Source of the DNA: Gnetum montanum
Lineage: Eukaryota; Streptophyta; Gnetopsida; Gnetales; Gnetaceae
Direction of reading: 5' to 3'
Length of the DNA stretch: 45,180 bases
Assembly: GCA_015680685.1 (NCBI GenBank)
Contig: MNCI01009462.1
Location: 612,973 to 658,152, forward strand
The number at the start of each line of letters is the position of its first letter. Position 1 is the first letter of the stretch. Made by a program: the position numbers and the translations under genes. Of this stretch, positions 32,484 to 43,540 are shown in pieces. The notes beneath the pieces were generated by a model, which worked only from the letters and a program-made list of their open reading frames with translations, did no database searches and was not told the origin of the DNA.

Positions 32484-34136
32484 TGTAGAAGCAAGGTAAG
32501 AATCCATAGTACTCTATGACTATAAATTGGCACAAATAGTCTGTTATGACTATAAATTGGTACATACAATCTGCTACAACCTTAAACTACCCCATCCACC
32601 ATCTGCTACGATGATAAACTAGAATAGTGATCTTCTAGGACCTTAAACTAGCACAGCGGTTTACTAGGACCTTAAATTAGCACATTTCAGTCTACTAGGA
32701 CCTTAAACCAATACATCCAATGGTCTCCCAAGACCTTAAACTGGGTTTTTCGCAAAACGTACCTAGCTTGCATCCATGATGCTACAAACAAGCAAGTGTG
32801 CATAGTGCCAACACAAGGTGGAGCATTGCAATTCCAAAACATAGTTCACAATGATAAGAGAACATCCTTTAGAACATATGCAACACCACTACCCTTGGCA
32901 TCTTGTTGATCATTCGAAGATGTCATTTGAGATCTTGTTAACTTTCTAGAGCTACCACTAGCATAACCCATCACCCTGGTGGTAGCTCCTATTCTCAACG
33001 CCTGCCCCTGGAGTCCCAGCACTATTGTGGCCTAGCCACAGAGTTTCTACCCTCTAGCCCTTGCCATCATTTGAGCCTGAAAGACATTTAGCTATTCGCC
33101 CTCTCACCTTACAGTTAAATTGCATGATTTTTTCCTTGGGAAGGGACTCCTGACCACTTGCATTATCGTAACTCCTAGCCTCCTCAGTGTCGACCCCTTT
33201 AGCTTGCCGCTACTAGAACCATTATTGGCCTTCTTTCTTTAGACGTTGCATGCCTTAGCAATAGTGCCTACCACATTAGTGGTATCTAAAGCAAGTAAGA
33301 CCTTTTCCTAACTGCATTACATGGTTACATTTCTCTAGTTTTCTTTCTATTGTGCTTGCAAGATACGAGTCAAGATGGTGTCGATCAGGGATGCATTTCG
33401 CCAGGAGGACAGGACACTACATTGTTCCGAGGTGATCACCCTAACTAACTTAGGTACTCGGGAGTGCACATCCTACCCTTTCTCTTAACCTTCATCGTCT
33501 CATTTCTTACACCTGAAGTTTTCATTTTCACATCCCTTTTACAGGCTTTCTTAATGCATGTAAAGCCCTCCCATATGCTCAACCACAAAGTCCATAACGA
33601 GTGTAACATAGCTCACTACATGGGAAGCATCTGTAGGTAGCTCAAAGTCCGACATGGATGTAACACAACTCATCTTTGGGAGGAAACACTTGTCCTACAA
33701 AAAAAAGGTTTCTTGCAAGTGAACATGGCTAAACGATAGAAGAAAAATGCAAAAGCGTAAAAGAAAAAAAGAACTAAAAAAAAAGAGAGAAGAGTATGTT
33801 CCAAAAACAAATGGCACACCAGCTATTTCACAATGACCATCTCTAAGCATTCTGATGAGAGGTTAGAAGCAAACAAAAGAAAGATGTCTACGCGTGCTAA
33901 TTCTCTCACAAGCACTCTAACGAGGGACCATGCTACATTTCATTTTTCCTTTTCCTAAACTTATCTCCTCAAGTTCATCCTTTCCCCCCTTTTTTCTGCA
34001 TCACTATCTTAATACTCCCAAGCATGACAAGATGACATTTGAGTGACCACTGGAGAGAGAGATGTTGATGTATTTTCCTTCATGGTGTTTCGTATTCTTT
34101 GTTGACATCTATCAAGAAGATCCTCCAAACGTCGAT
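32484..34136 (+). other. 3' untranslated region of element D
   Basis: It contains a repeat block at 32518-32745 and then about 1.4 kb without coding signal. The last 100 bases can be aligned with the equivalent part of element C. Confidence 0.5.
32518..32745. repeat. CCTTAAACTAG repeat block after integrase (element D)
   Basis: About eight units of 29-33 bases begin at 32519, 32550, 32580, 32612, 32641, 32670, 32701 and 32734, with a core like CTAGGACCTTAAACTAGCAC. The core equals that of the block before RT (28629-28890), so RT-integrase is bracketed by related repeats. Confidence 0.8.
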
Positions 34137-34149
34137 AAAGAGGGATCAA
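34137..34149 (+). promoter_or_regulatory. Polypurine tract of element D
   Basis: AAAGAGGGATCAA directly precedes the LTR start TGAAACACC, as required for plus-strand priming. Confidence 0.75.
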
Positions 34150-35999
34150 TGAAACACCATAAAATTTAAGGACCCTCATGCTTCAGTAGAGTCTTGAAAT
34201 TTGGACAAGGAATTCCACAAGTGTAGTTTCATGATGGTTCGATAGGAACATGTAGGCACTAAGGATGGACTATCCAGTCCGAAAAATTTTCTATCTCTAG
34301 TATTAATAGGCCTGTTAGACTTTTCGGCCTACCCAACTGGACAATTAACCTGGTTGACAGTCTACCTAGAGACCATGCTAGGAGTTGTCGAAAGTGTTCA
34401 AGATGAGCAAAATAGTTCAGCAAGTTTTCTAGTGAAGAAGTATTCTATGCTATGCAACATAGCAAACCTTGAAAGATAACCACTCAAGCATCCAAATGTG
34501 AATTGAAAAAAATGATTGCAAAGACAAGATAGGATTCAACCAACACAAGGTGCTATGCTATGCTATGCTATGTAGCGTAGCACAACATAGCAAAAGTAGA
34601 GCAAAAAAGCCCATCTTGCCAAGTGATTCCAACAAGAAGACTGCACTTTAGAAAGACTTCGGCCTCCAAAATTGGTTTCCCCACTTAGTCCTTAGGCCTC
34701 TAGCAGAGTTTCTTGCTAGAAAATGGCAGATTGAACAAGGAAGCATGACAAACTAGCTGCTACACTGTGTTATGCTACATACCATAGCATAGCGTAGCAA
34801 TGATGCAAAAATAACAGAAGTGTTTCAAGCATGAATTTAGCAAGTCCAAAGGCTTTCTAGCATAGAGGAAAAAATGTAGTTGTTAGCCTGAATAAGCCTC
34901 AGACAAATGCTCTTTGGCTATGCAAATTTCAGTCAAGACTAGTGGCTACACTATGCCACGCTATGTAGCATAGCACAGCATAGCAAGTAGCTACTTATGC
35001 TACACCAACGTTCTCAATAGTGTGAGTAGTGTAACATTGGCACAAAAGCATCAAGACTTCTTCGAGTAGCTCTAGAACTTGTTGGCAACAATCTTTCTCA
35101 CTCTAGCATCTCCTTGGAAAAATCAATAATTTTACTTCATTTTTCATACCCCTAGTCAACTCCCAAATAATTTGTTCCTACACTTGACCCTGCTTGTAAG
35201 AGTAGGGAAGATGTAGTCCTACAGCATAGGCTCCATTTTTCTTACATTATTAGCACACTGGATTTTGGCACATGCAATTTTGGTGGTATGGTCATAGTGT
35301 AACAAAGTTCACATCTAGCATTGCACACCTACATGGTACAAACATGTTAGCACCTTGTGGGCTTTAGGACATGTGGCATCCAGACCATGTTTCTCTTCTA
35401 CTCCTGACCCTATAAATACCACGACAAATAATGTTCAAGGGGTTGGCATTTTGGTTGGTTTTTGATGTAGTTGGATTTTGGAGTGCATAGTTGGTATTTT
35501 TCAAGCATTCTGGTTACCTTTGAGTTCTTTGGTTGGCTCCAAACATCCCTTTGTGAGTTGAGCATTTTGGCATCTTAACAAACAGAGTAGTAAGTAGAAG
35601 ACCTATGACTATACTATTCGCTATAAGCAGTGTCTCTCCAGTGTTTCATAACCTATTGTAGCCCTTTCAATAAGGCAAAGAATCAAATTTGCGACCTTTG
35701 GGGTGGTGCACTTTCTCACCCAAATTTGATTTGTTATTTCCTTACTATAATTTTTATTTTGCACTATTTTCACCATTTTGGATTTATTGATCATCGATTT
35801 ACTCTACATGTCTCACTTCTAAAACTAGCATTTACAAAAAGGTTAAGATACACCTATTAGATCCTTGTCTAATCGACCAAACCATTCAAGGTGCCTCATT
35901 TTCATTTTTCTCCAACATGGCCCTTGCACGGATTTGGGGTTAAACTATTCATGCAACAACCTCTCGGTGTTCTAGCCACTGATGTTTTCAGTCGCTACA
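34150..35999 (+). repeat. 3' LTR of element D
   Basis: It starts TGAAACACCATAAAATTT and ends GTCGCTACA. The TATA box is at 35411-35418. The same clusters of GCTATG palindromes as in the 5' LTR occur near 34447, 34550, 34760 and 34944. Differences from the 5' LTR are mostly transitions. Confidence 0.92.
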
Positions 36000-36004
36000 A
36001 CTAG
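36000..36004. repeat. Target-site duplication of element D (right copy)
   Basis: ACTAG follows the terminal CA of the LTR and equals 17449-17453. Confidence 0.9.
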
Positions 36005-36190
36005 ATCCATGTTACCCAGCATGGCTGAGAGGGGGATAAGGTTAGAACATGGTTGTATGAGTTCTAAGAGGTTAAAACCTCAACATAGAGAAGGTTTCTA
36101 AGCTTAGAACACACTTTGCATGGGGGGTGCCTAGTGGGGCCTACCTCAAAATTCAAAATTTTGAAACTTGGTGGAAACATCCAACATTAG
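36005..36190. repeat. Continuation of the 190-bp array
   Basis: ATCCATGTTACCCAGCATGG with a following G-rich run continues the repeat core split by element D at 17453. After about 36190 the array is no longer recognisable. Confidence 0.7.
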
Positions 36191-36222
36191 GGTGGTGGAA
36201 ACTTCCACCATCCTAATGTTGG
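36181..36222. other. Long hairpin at the array edge
   Basis: A 20-base stem (36181-36200) pairs with 36203-36222 with a 2-base loop and one mismatch. The left arm reads CCAACATTAGGGTGGTGGAA. It lies between the array and the first candidate exon of the antisense gene. Confidence 0.7.
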
Positions 36223-37403
36223 CTAGACTTTCCCCACTTTACACTTTGAGTGTGCCATGAGTTTCAATGTTTGAAATTGGCAATGGGGGTATGTAAGGGA
36301 GCACCTAGGTTTTGATCAAGTTTTAATGGTAAATTTTGCTAAAAATCAAACACAAATTATCATTCTCTCCTACAACACACTTCTTAGAGCTATAGTTGAG
36401 ATTTCTTTTCAAGAACTTATCACCCTCAACATATTTGATCTAGGAGCCTCTTCAACCAATGTTGCAACCTAGATCCACTAGGTTTCCATGGTATTACCAG
36501 TGTTGTTCATTCACACCATGAAAAGAAGGAGTAGTGATAAAAACCCAATCATAGAGGATGTATACATGATAGCATAGGGAAATTTCTACCTACCAGGGCC
36601 TATGATTATTTAAGTTTCCTCTGTTCTCACCCCAAGGTAGCCCATTTCTAGCCATTTTTTTGTATTCTTGGTCATTTTTGTTGTTTCCTAATTTAGAATG
36701 AGATCATTTTAATAGATCTAGGCTATTATGTTTTATAAAGTTTGGTTTTGAAAACATCCTACCCGCTATTTTGGTGGTTTCTATGCATTTCTAAGGTTAT
36801 TCAATCATTTAGGCTTCATTTAAGAGGAATTCTATATTAAGTTTCACTAATTTTTAAGTGTTTTTACTATTTCTAGTAAAAAAGCAACCTTAATTATGTA
36901 ATTTGTTGCAATAAAACATATTCTATGATTTTTTTTCAATGTCCCATACCCCTAGGGATTCTTTGAGATGTTAAAAGTGTTCTAAAATTGCTTTCACAAG
37001 TGTTAAAAAGTTTCTACTATTTTTAGTAGTGATTTTCCTATAGCCATTTTTGGGTGTTAATTGTTGTTGTATGAATGTTGCTTTAACTAAGGCATGATGT
37101 TTGGAATTTTTAGTTGATCATGTATGTGTTAATGTATTTTGGTTATGATTTTTGAGGGTTATGTAGGCCATGAGTATGTTTATTTTTTAGAATTTTCTAA
37201 GGGATTTCAATTAACAGTCTATAGTTTTTATGGTGGCTAATTTCACAACCAACTAGGATGTTTAGGTAAAATTTCCCAAGAAATTATAAATTTTGGTTGT
37301 ATGCTATGCTCGTTATGTTTATTGTTGTTTCTAGTCATGATAGTGATTTTCCCAAGTGCTATCAATGTAGTTCTAATGTTGTATTTTTTCTTTTTCTGCA
37401 AGG

Positions 37404-37852
37404 CCTTTCTTAAGCCCATCCTAGTTGTAGTTGAGCTTGTGGAGATTTTGTGGTAAATTAGTCTTCCCAAGTCCAATACTCCCCCTATCAATTTGATCCT
37501 AGAGAGAGGTTCCCTACAATTCTATATGGGGGAAAAATAATTCCTTGCCTATATCCTCCAAAAATTTAGTGTGATTTTATGGTCACACTCATTTATTCAC
37601 ACAGCCGAGGTCATAGTGGAGACCCTACTACCTCATTCATCCAACATGATCATCAAATTTATAATGGATGATCCTATAACACATGGAAGTAACATTGTAT
37701 GATAGTAGAGAAAACCCTAGGATCCACAATTTGGCCCAAATCTAGAGCATGCCAGCTAATTCTTAGTATAATGCTAACATTACTATGATGTTGGTCCATT
37801 GGACCCAAACATTATTTTAGAATCTTTTTGGTATAGTGTACCATTTAGTAGG
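37404..37852 (+). pseudogene. FCP1/NIF-like exon of the element C antisense gene
   Basis: It encodes KPILVVVELVEILW, then NTPPINLILERGSLQFYMGE, FLAYILQKFSVILWSHS, VIVETLLPHSSNMIIKFIM and, after stops, VHWTQTLF…LVG at the donor. Each block parallels element D exon 2 (RPILIVLEIVGVL; FLLHHFSMIVWSHL; IRETLLP; ILKFLTD; VTWGPAF…SVG). With the splice sites chosen, both exons are 449 bases long. Motif I again lacks Asp (V-E-L-V-E). Confidence 0.7.
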
Positions 37853-38387
37853 GTGAGTATGGTTGTATCATATGGTTTATTAGGGTTTTAATTTTTATTT
37901 TCTTAGCATTATGGAGTTTTAACATTTTGAATGTTATGTATCCTACAAGTACCATGTTAGTGATAAAGGATTTACCAAGAATGATCAAAACTTGGAGGTA
38001 GCTCAAACCATGATGGGTGTATTTATGCAAGGCCATAAGATCATACACATAATGGTTGATTATTTGGAGGGTAATTTTAATAAATACACCCAAATATTTG
38101 CACCATTCTTCAAGAGGTACGTGACTATTGAAATGGCTCACAACTAGTGGATAGTCCTAAAATGCCTTCTAATACTAACCAACAACACTAAGATTTCATG
38201 CAACCATTGGTCAATACGAAAAAGCAATGTAAGAACAAATATGGTTTTTGCTAAGTTAAAAATGTTATTGCAACATGATTTTAGGCTATTTTAACCTAAG
38301 TGTTCTAATGGTTGTAATTAGTTATTCTTGGCTATTAACAATGTTTTTATGTCTTAGATACCTAGCTATTTTTTCTATCTTGTAGAT

Positions 38388-39365
38388 GCTTCCACCTCTT
38401 CTAGCCTCAATTGGATCATTTCATTATGCATTGAGAGATCCTCATCCTAAAATTTGATGAGGTGGAAGTAGCATAGTGTTGGTTGAGGGAGCATACCACT
38501 AGAAATTCTCAAGCATGCATTACCTATGTGAGCTTGCTTGATCTTTTCATGGAAACTACCCCAATCATTCCTATCATTGAGATGATGAAAATCATTGAAT
38601 TTGTTAATAAATGAGTCAATAACTTCATTGCCAAGGTGTGGGGGGTACCAATATTCCCACTAAAGGGATGAATATTTTCACCAAACCAGTGAAGGAGTCA
38701 GGCTACCATGAGGAGGTAGAGGCATGGTTAAGTACTTGTCACAACCATTCTGGGTTGACCATAGATGATTTCCAGTTTCCAAACATGAAGGAGATCTATC
38801 CATTATCATAGAAGAGATGATTGGTATTGCCCAAGCATGGACCATGATGAGGGTCTTGGGAAAAGGCTCTATGTTCAACTAGGCTACTCACTTGGCTACC
38901 AATCTACATGAGAAAATCCTAAAAATTTGTGAGAGTCTCTCCACCATATGTCACATGCACAATGCATTTTTCATAGCATAATTAAAGAGATTTGTGGAGT
39001 TCTTGGTGGTGAGGAGGGATGGGTGATGGGTATATGCTAGGATCTATCCCAACTCTTTAGGCCTTGGATAAAGCATATTTATCCAACCATGCAAGCCTAG
39101 AATCCACCAAAGAAGATTGGAGAATCACTATCTATAATCACTAAGGAAGTTAGTGGTAGGTGGTGTGCTTCCCCTAATAGCATGAGGGTTGACCTTCATG
39201 TTGACCATTTCAATGATGAGACAGCCATGGAGTTGCATGCAGAGGTTGATGAGGTAGCCAAAATGAAGCTCAAATGGTCCATGGAGGAAGTAGCACTAGC
39301 AACAAATCAGCCTTCCAAGAGAAGGCTCAAGTTGAAGCTTAGCAAGGCTCATCATGTAGTCACAG
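38388..39365 (+). pseudogene. Large middle exon of the element C antisense gene
   Basis: After the acceptor TTGTAG, landmarks are LILKFDEVEVA, CWLREHTTRNSQACITY, VNNFIAKVWGVPIFPLKG, GLTIDDFQFPNMKEIYPL and EEMIGIAQAWTMMRVLGKG, then a Lys/Glu-rich end (MEEVALATNQPSKRRLKLKL) and the donor ACAG|GTATGT. Small frameshifts are needed to join them. The family is unrecognised. Confidence 0.62.
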
Positions 39366-39488
39366 GTATGTTGCTAACTTCAAATATTTATTTATTCTAA
39401 TTTTTTCTATGTTTTACTTTATAAGATTATAAGGTTGTAATGTTGCTAAACCATTCTTATGTTTCTAGTTTATTGCTCTTGTAGACAG

Positions 39489-39619
39489 GTGATAACACAT
39501 GGCAACCCAATTTGTAGTAGTAGCAAAGGAGTAGAGACATGCGATGGAGGTCCTCCTATAGTAGCATGAAGAGGAAGAATTGGCCAACATGGCATTGAAT
39601 GACTTGGATGCCCTATTCG
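39489..39619 (+). pseudogene. Short acidic exon of the element C antisense gene
   Basis: Flanked by GACAG and GTAAGT, it encodes MATQFVVVAKE, HAMEVLL and HEEEELANMALNDLDALFG with three stops. It occupies the place of the acidic repeat region in element D. Confidence 0.6.
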
Positions 39620-39737
39620 GTAAGTCATTCCTAAGGAGGAGAAGCCAAGTATGCATATCTTTTTATGCTACTCAATAGTTTATAGTTTGATGTTAGGTTT
39701 TTTTCTAATCATTTGATGATTTTTATGCTTGTTGTAG

Positions 39738-39875
39738 TTCATGAGCCATACGAAAAAGCCTCTACCCCTATGTTTCGCATGAAACCATGGTTAGAGCTCC
39801 CAAATAAAATGGAGTTTATGTGCAAGATGGCCAAGGAAATCATCAACCAATTGCAACAAGTTACTCTAGTGATCG
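39738..39875 (+). pseudogene. Conserved exon before the coiled coil (element C antisense gene)
   Basis: This 138-base exon has clean splice signals (TTGTTGTAG before, GTAAGA after) and no stop: VHEPYEKASTPMFRMKPWL, FMCKMAKEIINQLQQVTLVI. It matches element D 24790-24604. Confidence 0.72.
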
Positions 39876-40016
39876 GTAAGAACTATGTTTTATTTTCCTT
39901 ATTTATTTATTTTTTGGATTTAGATGTATATTTGGTTGTAAATTTTTACTTGTGTTATGGCTATTTTAGTTTTAAGTTATGCTTATGATTATATTTTTTG
40001 ATCATGCATTATTTAA

Positions 40017-40840
40017 AATGCCTTCAATTACATGGGATCTGAGTTGTGACATGGAGTTTGAATCCTTGCCAAAGATCCATCCTAAGGTTTAAAATGTATT
40101 ACAAAAGTTATATGAAACTACCACTAGTCTTGTAGTTTTGTGTGTAAAAATTTTATGGGAATTCCAAAGGCCCAAGAAATCCATATGAAAGTAAGTTATG
40201 ACCTTGAAGAAGGAGAACAAGAGGCAAGCCTAGATGATCACCGATCTTCAAGATCATAAGGCCTTTGTGGAAGCCCAAGTGGCTAACATAAAGAACTTGC
40301 AAACCATTGAGATCACATGGATCCACTACTGGAACATCAACCATGAGAAGGTTGACCTTGCAAGGGATATGGGGGAGTAGTAGATGTAGATGGACCTCAT
40401 CTTCTAAAAAGCTAAGTATTGGAAGGACTATTATGGCTAGGTCATAAAGTGGAACTAGACACAAAAAGATCGTAAGAGAAAGTACAAGATTGATCAAGAG
40501 ACATATCTCAAGTGGCTCAAGGAGGAGACTACTAAATGGAAAAAGATGGAGCTATTCATCAAGGGGATTTAGGCTGAGAATGTTTACAAACTCCTTGAAA
40601 GCACTCTCATAGTCACTAAATCTCCTACTTCTTAGGTCTCTATGGCTACAAGTGATTTTTCTATTACTACAGTGTCATAGGAGTCACCCACTTGGACTTG
40701 TGTGGATGATACAAACAGCCTCACCAACATTAATTTTGGGGATGTTGATTGGGATAACATGAAAAAAGACTAGATTCTCCATCACTTTAAGATATCTTTT
40801 TCTTGAGTTCATCAAGCCTAATTCCTTGCAGGTTTGATAT
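40017..40840 (+). pseudogene. Coiled-coil exon of the element C antisense gene
   Basis: One frame runs from MPSITWDLSCDMEFESLPK through KKENKRQA, DLQDHKAFVEAQVANIKNL, NINHEKVDLARDMGE, KRKYKIDQETYLKWLKEETT and a Ser/Thr/Asp-rich end. About ten stops occur, mainly TAG where CAG (Gln) is likely. It matches the element D region 24440-24100. Confidence 0.6.
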
Positions 40841-41009
40841 GTTTTTATTTTTACTATTTTTAGTTTCATTTAAGTTATAGGCTTATCTTTGTGATGCATT
40901 GGACATTGATTGGTTTTATGTTATTATCTTTAAGGAATAAAAAGACATCGGTGGCCCCAATGGTGAGGGTGGGGATGATCCATCACCTCCTCCTCTAAAT
41001 GCCCCTTAG

Positions 41010-41371
41010 TGTCCTCCAATTACAAATTTTAGTTTCTATTATTCATGGTTACATGATGTTTACCATTATTGAGGTTGATGTTGATGGCTAGTGTTAGCAA
41101 AGATTTTGGTTGTAGAAATTTTATACTTGTTTATTATTTATCATTTAAACATTTTAAAATTTTTCCACATAGTGTGATCATGGATATTTATATTATAAAT
41201 GTTCTAAATTTTAAACATTGATTTTAGTTTTGGCTATATTGTTCTAGTGTGACATTTTTATCATGGCTTTGCAGTTTTATGGTTTTAATGTCATAAACAT
41301 TGTAAATGGCTGTGCTAGCTATCTTGGTTGTAAGGTTGTAGGCTAAAGTGTAAATAAGGTAAAATGATGGG
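41010..41371. other. Spacer between antisense gene and minisatellite in element C
   Basis: AT-rich, no coding signal. It is presumably the 3' end of the antisense transcript. No other feature is seen. Confidence 0.4.
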
Positions 41372-41878
41372 TTACAATTTTAGGCCATGGTGGACCATAG
41401 GTTTTTTACCAATTTTAGGTCATGGTGGGCTATGCATTCTTGCTAATTTAAGCCCATGGTAGGGCATTAGTTCTAGCCAATTTAAGGCCATGGTGGACCA
41501 TGTGTTCTTGCCAATTTAAGGCCATGGTAGGCCATAGGATGTTTGCCAGTTTTAGGCCATGCTGGGCCATGTTTTCTTTCTAGTTTAAGGTAATGGTGGG
41601 CCATGTGTTCTTTTTAGTTTAAAGTCATGGTAGGCCATAGGATATTTTCCAATTTTGGGCCATGCTAGGCCATGTGTTCTTGCCAATTTAAGGTAATGGT
41701 GGGTTGTGTGTTCTTGACAGTTTAAGGTCATGGTAGGTTGTAGGATGTTTGCTAGTTTTAGGCCATGGTGGCCAGTGCATTCTTGCCAGTTTAAGGCTAT
41801 GGTGGATCATGTGTTCTTGATAGTTTAAGATCATGGTGGAATGTAGGATGTTTCCAATTTTAGGCCATGGTGGGCCCA
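41372..41878. repeat. 34-35-bp minisatellite, about 15 copies
   Basis: Units read like CCAATTTAAGGCCATGGTGG then GCCATGTGTTCTTG. Every third or fourth unit carries ATAGGATGTTTGCC, a higher-order pattern. The core (TTTTAGGCCATG-TGGGCCA) resembles the reverse complement of the 27-bp array in element D, and both follow the 3' end of the antisense gene. It also resembles, reversed, CACCATGACCTTAAATTGGC at about 28811. Confidence 0.88.
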
Positions 41879-42429
41879 TGTTGCACAAAGGAAAACATAT
41901 TTTTGTCTATTTTATATTTTCAAATTTTTATGGGTTTTCTAGTTTTGATGTGTTTGCAAGGTTTTCATGTTTATATCATAATAAAAAGAAATAAAAAAAA
42001 CACTTTACTAAGTAACATGAAAATAAAAGATAAATTCCTAGGCTATATGCAAAAGAAAGTTTAACATAAAGAAAACAAAATGACATAAATAGGCAAAACA
42101 AAATGTAGGATAATAGGCTACGAGTACATATGGTTACAAGGTCACAAGGGCATAAGGTGGAAGGATTAGGACAATACATTACTTATGAAAATGCTTCCTA
42201 ATCTTTGAGAGATTAGAAAATGTATATAGTCTATTTTATACAAGTTTGTACTCTCCATCCCCTTCACTAATGATGTTAAAGGGAAGCTCTTTCCATAGCA
42301 TGTCCCCTAGCCCATTATTGTTTGTTTTTTTTTTCTTTTTTTTTTGACATTTTCCACTCCCTTGGATTTCTTAACTTCATGGCTAGGAGTTTATTTTTGA
42401 AACTCCACCTCAAATCCATGTTCTATATC
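41879..42429. other. Spacer between minisatellite and protease of element C
   Basis: A-rich on the plus strand at 41980-42100, with a T-rich run near 42325-42350. No coding signal is seen. Confidence 0.4.
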
Positions 42430-42770
42430 AATGTTGTTAACTATGAGGGAAATCACATTATCACCATGGATGGATTTCTTGGTGGATAGGTGAAGATAGG
42501 AGTTGCAGTTTAGCCAACCAAGGTCTTCCTAGTATGAGGTTGAATCCTGGTGTTTTATCTACCACCAAGAAATCAATGGTTATTGAAAATTACTTTCCTA
42601 CCACAAAGTCTAAGGAGATAGACCCCTTAAAAGGAACTCATGATCTATAAAAGGGCTTGAAAGTTGATGTTTTCATATGTTGTATTTGTTATATCAAATC
42701 CAAATGTTCAACTATGGTGCATGGGATGACATTTATGGTAGCCCCATCATCTACCCATCAACTGTGGTGC
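42430..42770 (-). pseudogene. Aspartic protease of element C
   Basis: The minus strand encodes VDDGATINVIPCTIVEHLDL (42754-42695) and later DFLVVDKTPGFNLILGRPWL (about 42575-42516). The active-site D-D-G is intact, unlike in element D. Stops and a frameshift lie between the blocks. On the minus strand it is followed by the minisatellite and the antisense gene, not by RT. Confidence 0.82.
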
Positions 42771-43540
42771 ACCCAATGCACCTTGCACTGTTCTACCCAT
42801 ATTGTAATGAAAATAAGAGCCTTGGTTACCTCACCATTTTGGGGATTGGTTTTGATTTTGCTATTGCAAAACACCAATGATATTAACTTTGTTTCCCTAT
42901 TTGAGGAAGTCACCATCACTATATGGATGGATTATTCATTAGGAATTGAGGTCAACATCTTGACTACTACATCATGATGTGTAGCAAAAATCATAACTAG
43001 GTCATACAAGCTCAAGGTTATGTTCTTCTATTTCGAAGACTACTTAACCTATTCCATTACACTATAGAATTTTTTGCTATTAGACATGGGCTTGTTGCCT
43101 TGGTTATGCTTAACTTTTGCAAGTGCCCCAAAATAGACACTTCATGTATTAGCTATTGTTATTGTTGTTTCTCCTCTCTCCTTTTTCCTTAGGCTTTACA
43201 TTCCTTCTGTGATTTTCTTGTTGAAGTATTCTAGATTGAAGAGGTCATGGGTATGGATGATATGGGAGTGAGCTTTAGTGAACCCAATTCCTTCCATGCC
43301 TTAGCCTACTTTTCATATTTTTTGTTAGGATTTTTTCTAGGATTCTTCCTCTACTTAGTTGAGGCCTTTTGGTTTCATTGATTGTTCCTTCCACAAAGCA
43401 AGGTAGTGATTGTTGGCACATTTTGGCCATTTCATGGAATAGGCTTTATAAGGTTATGGTGATTTTTGAAAAATTTAAAAGAGATTTTTGAGATTCTATT
43501 TCTTCACCTTGAAGCCTACCATGTTGATTAAGACAAGCTT
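42771..43540 (-). pseudogene. Gag C-terminal part of element C
   Basis: The minus strand has ITLSLYDLVMIFATHHDVVV and KMLTSIPNE near 43020-42930, matching TLSLYELMM…HHEALVRMLTSIP before the protease in element D. Further upstream, SLFHEMAKMCQQSLPCFVEG and a Lys/Arg/Asn-rich part near 43170-43200 are readable. Many stops occur. The capsid part is not found. Confidence 0.6.

Larger units (their letters stand above)
17454..35999 (+). mobile_element. Tat-lineage gypsy element D, complete with target duplication
   Basis: This is an 18.5 kb element with two LTRs (1872 and 1850 bp), a primer site, gag, protease, a minisatellite, an antisense spliced gene, a second repeat block, RT, RNase H, a second RNase H, integrase, a third repeat block and a polypurine tract. 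The second RNase H before integrase is characteristic of the Tat lineage (Ogre, Retand, Grande and relatives). The first 100 bases of the two LTRs differ at about 13 positions by hand alignment, so it is old. All coding parts carry stops. Confidence 0.92.
36518..41009 (+). pseudogene. Antisense spliced gene in element C (FCP1-like domain, coiled-coil tail)
   Basis: This gene runs opposite to element C and matches that of element D. Exons: a possible first exon at 36518 (MKRRSSDKNPIIEDVYM); 37404-37852 (donor GTGAGT); from 37907 (after TTTTCTTAG) to about 38228 (donor GTAAGA); 38388-39365 (after TTGTAG, donor GTATGT); 39489-39619 (after GACAG, donor GTAAGT); 39738-39875 (after TTGTAG, donor GTAAGA); about 40017-40840; and 40935-41009 (GPNGEGGDDPSPPP, stop TAG). 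The span of 4.5 kb is close to the 4.4 kb in D. In-frame stops, many of them TAG, show it is dead. No clear TATA box was found for this copy. Confidence 0.72.
36005..43540 (-). mobile_element. Tat-like gypsy element C, 5' portion (right of the insertion)
   Basis: This continues element C beyond the inserted D. It carries the last unit of the 190-bp array, the antisense gene (plus strand), a 34-bp minisatellite, then protease and the end of gag on the minus strand. The order is the mirror image of element D. Its gag start and 5' LTR are not found; something else seems to begin after about 43540. Confidence 0.72.

Noticed and set aside
40153-40497. Minus-strand 114-codon Leu/Val-rich reading
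   Set aside because: It is the complement of the plus-strand coiled-coil exon of the antisense gene, whose frame matches element D.
41688-41888. Minus-strand Pro/Trp/His-rich reading
   Set aside because: It lies within the 34-bp minisatellite and reflects the repeat only.
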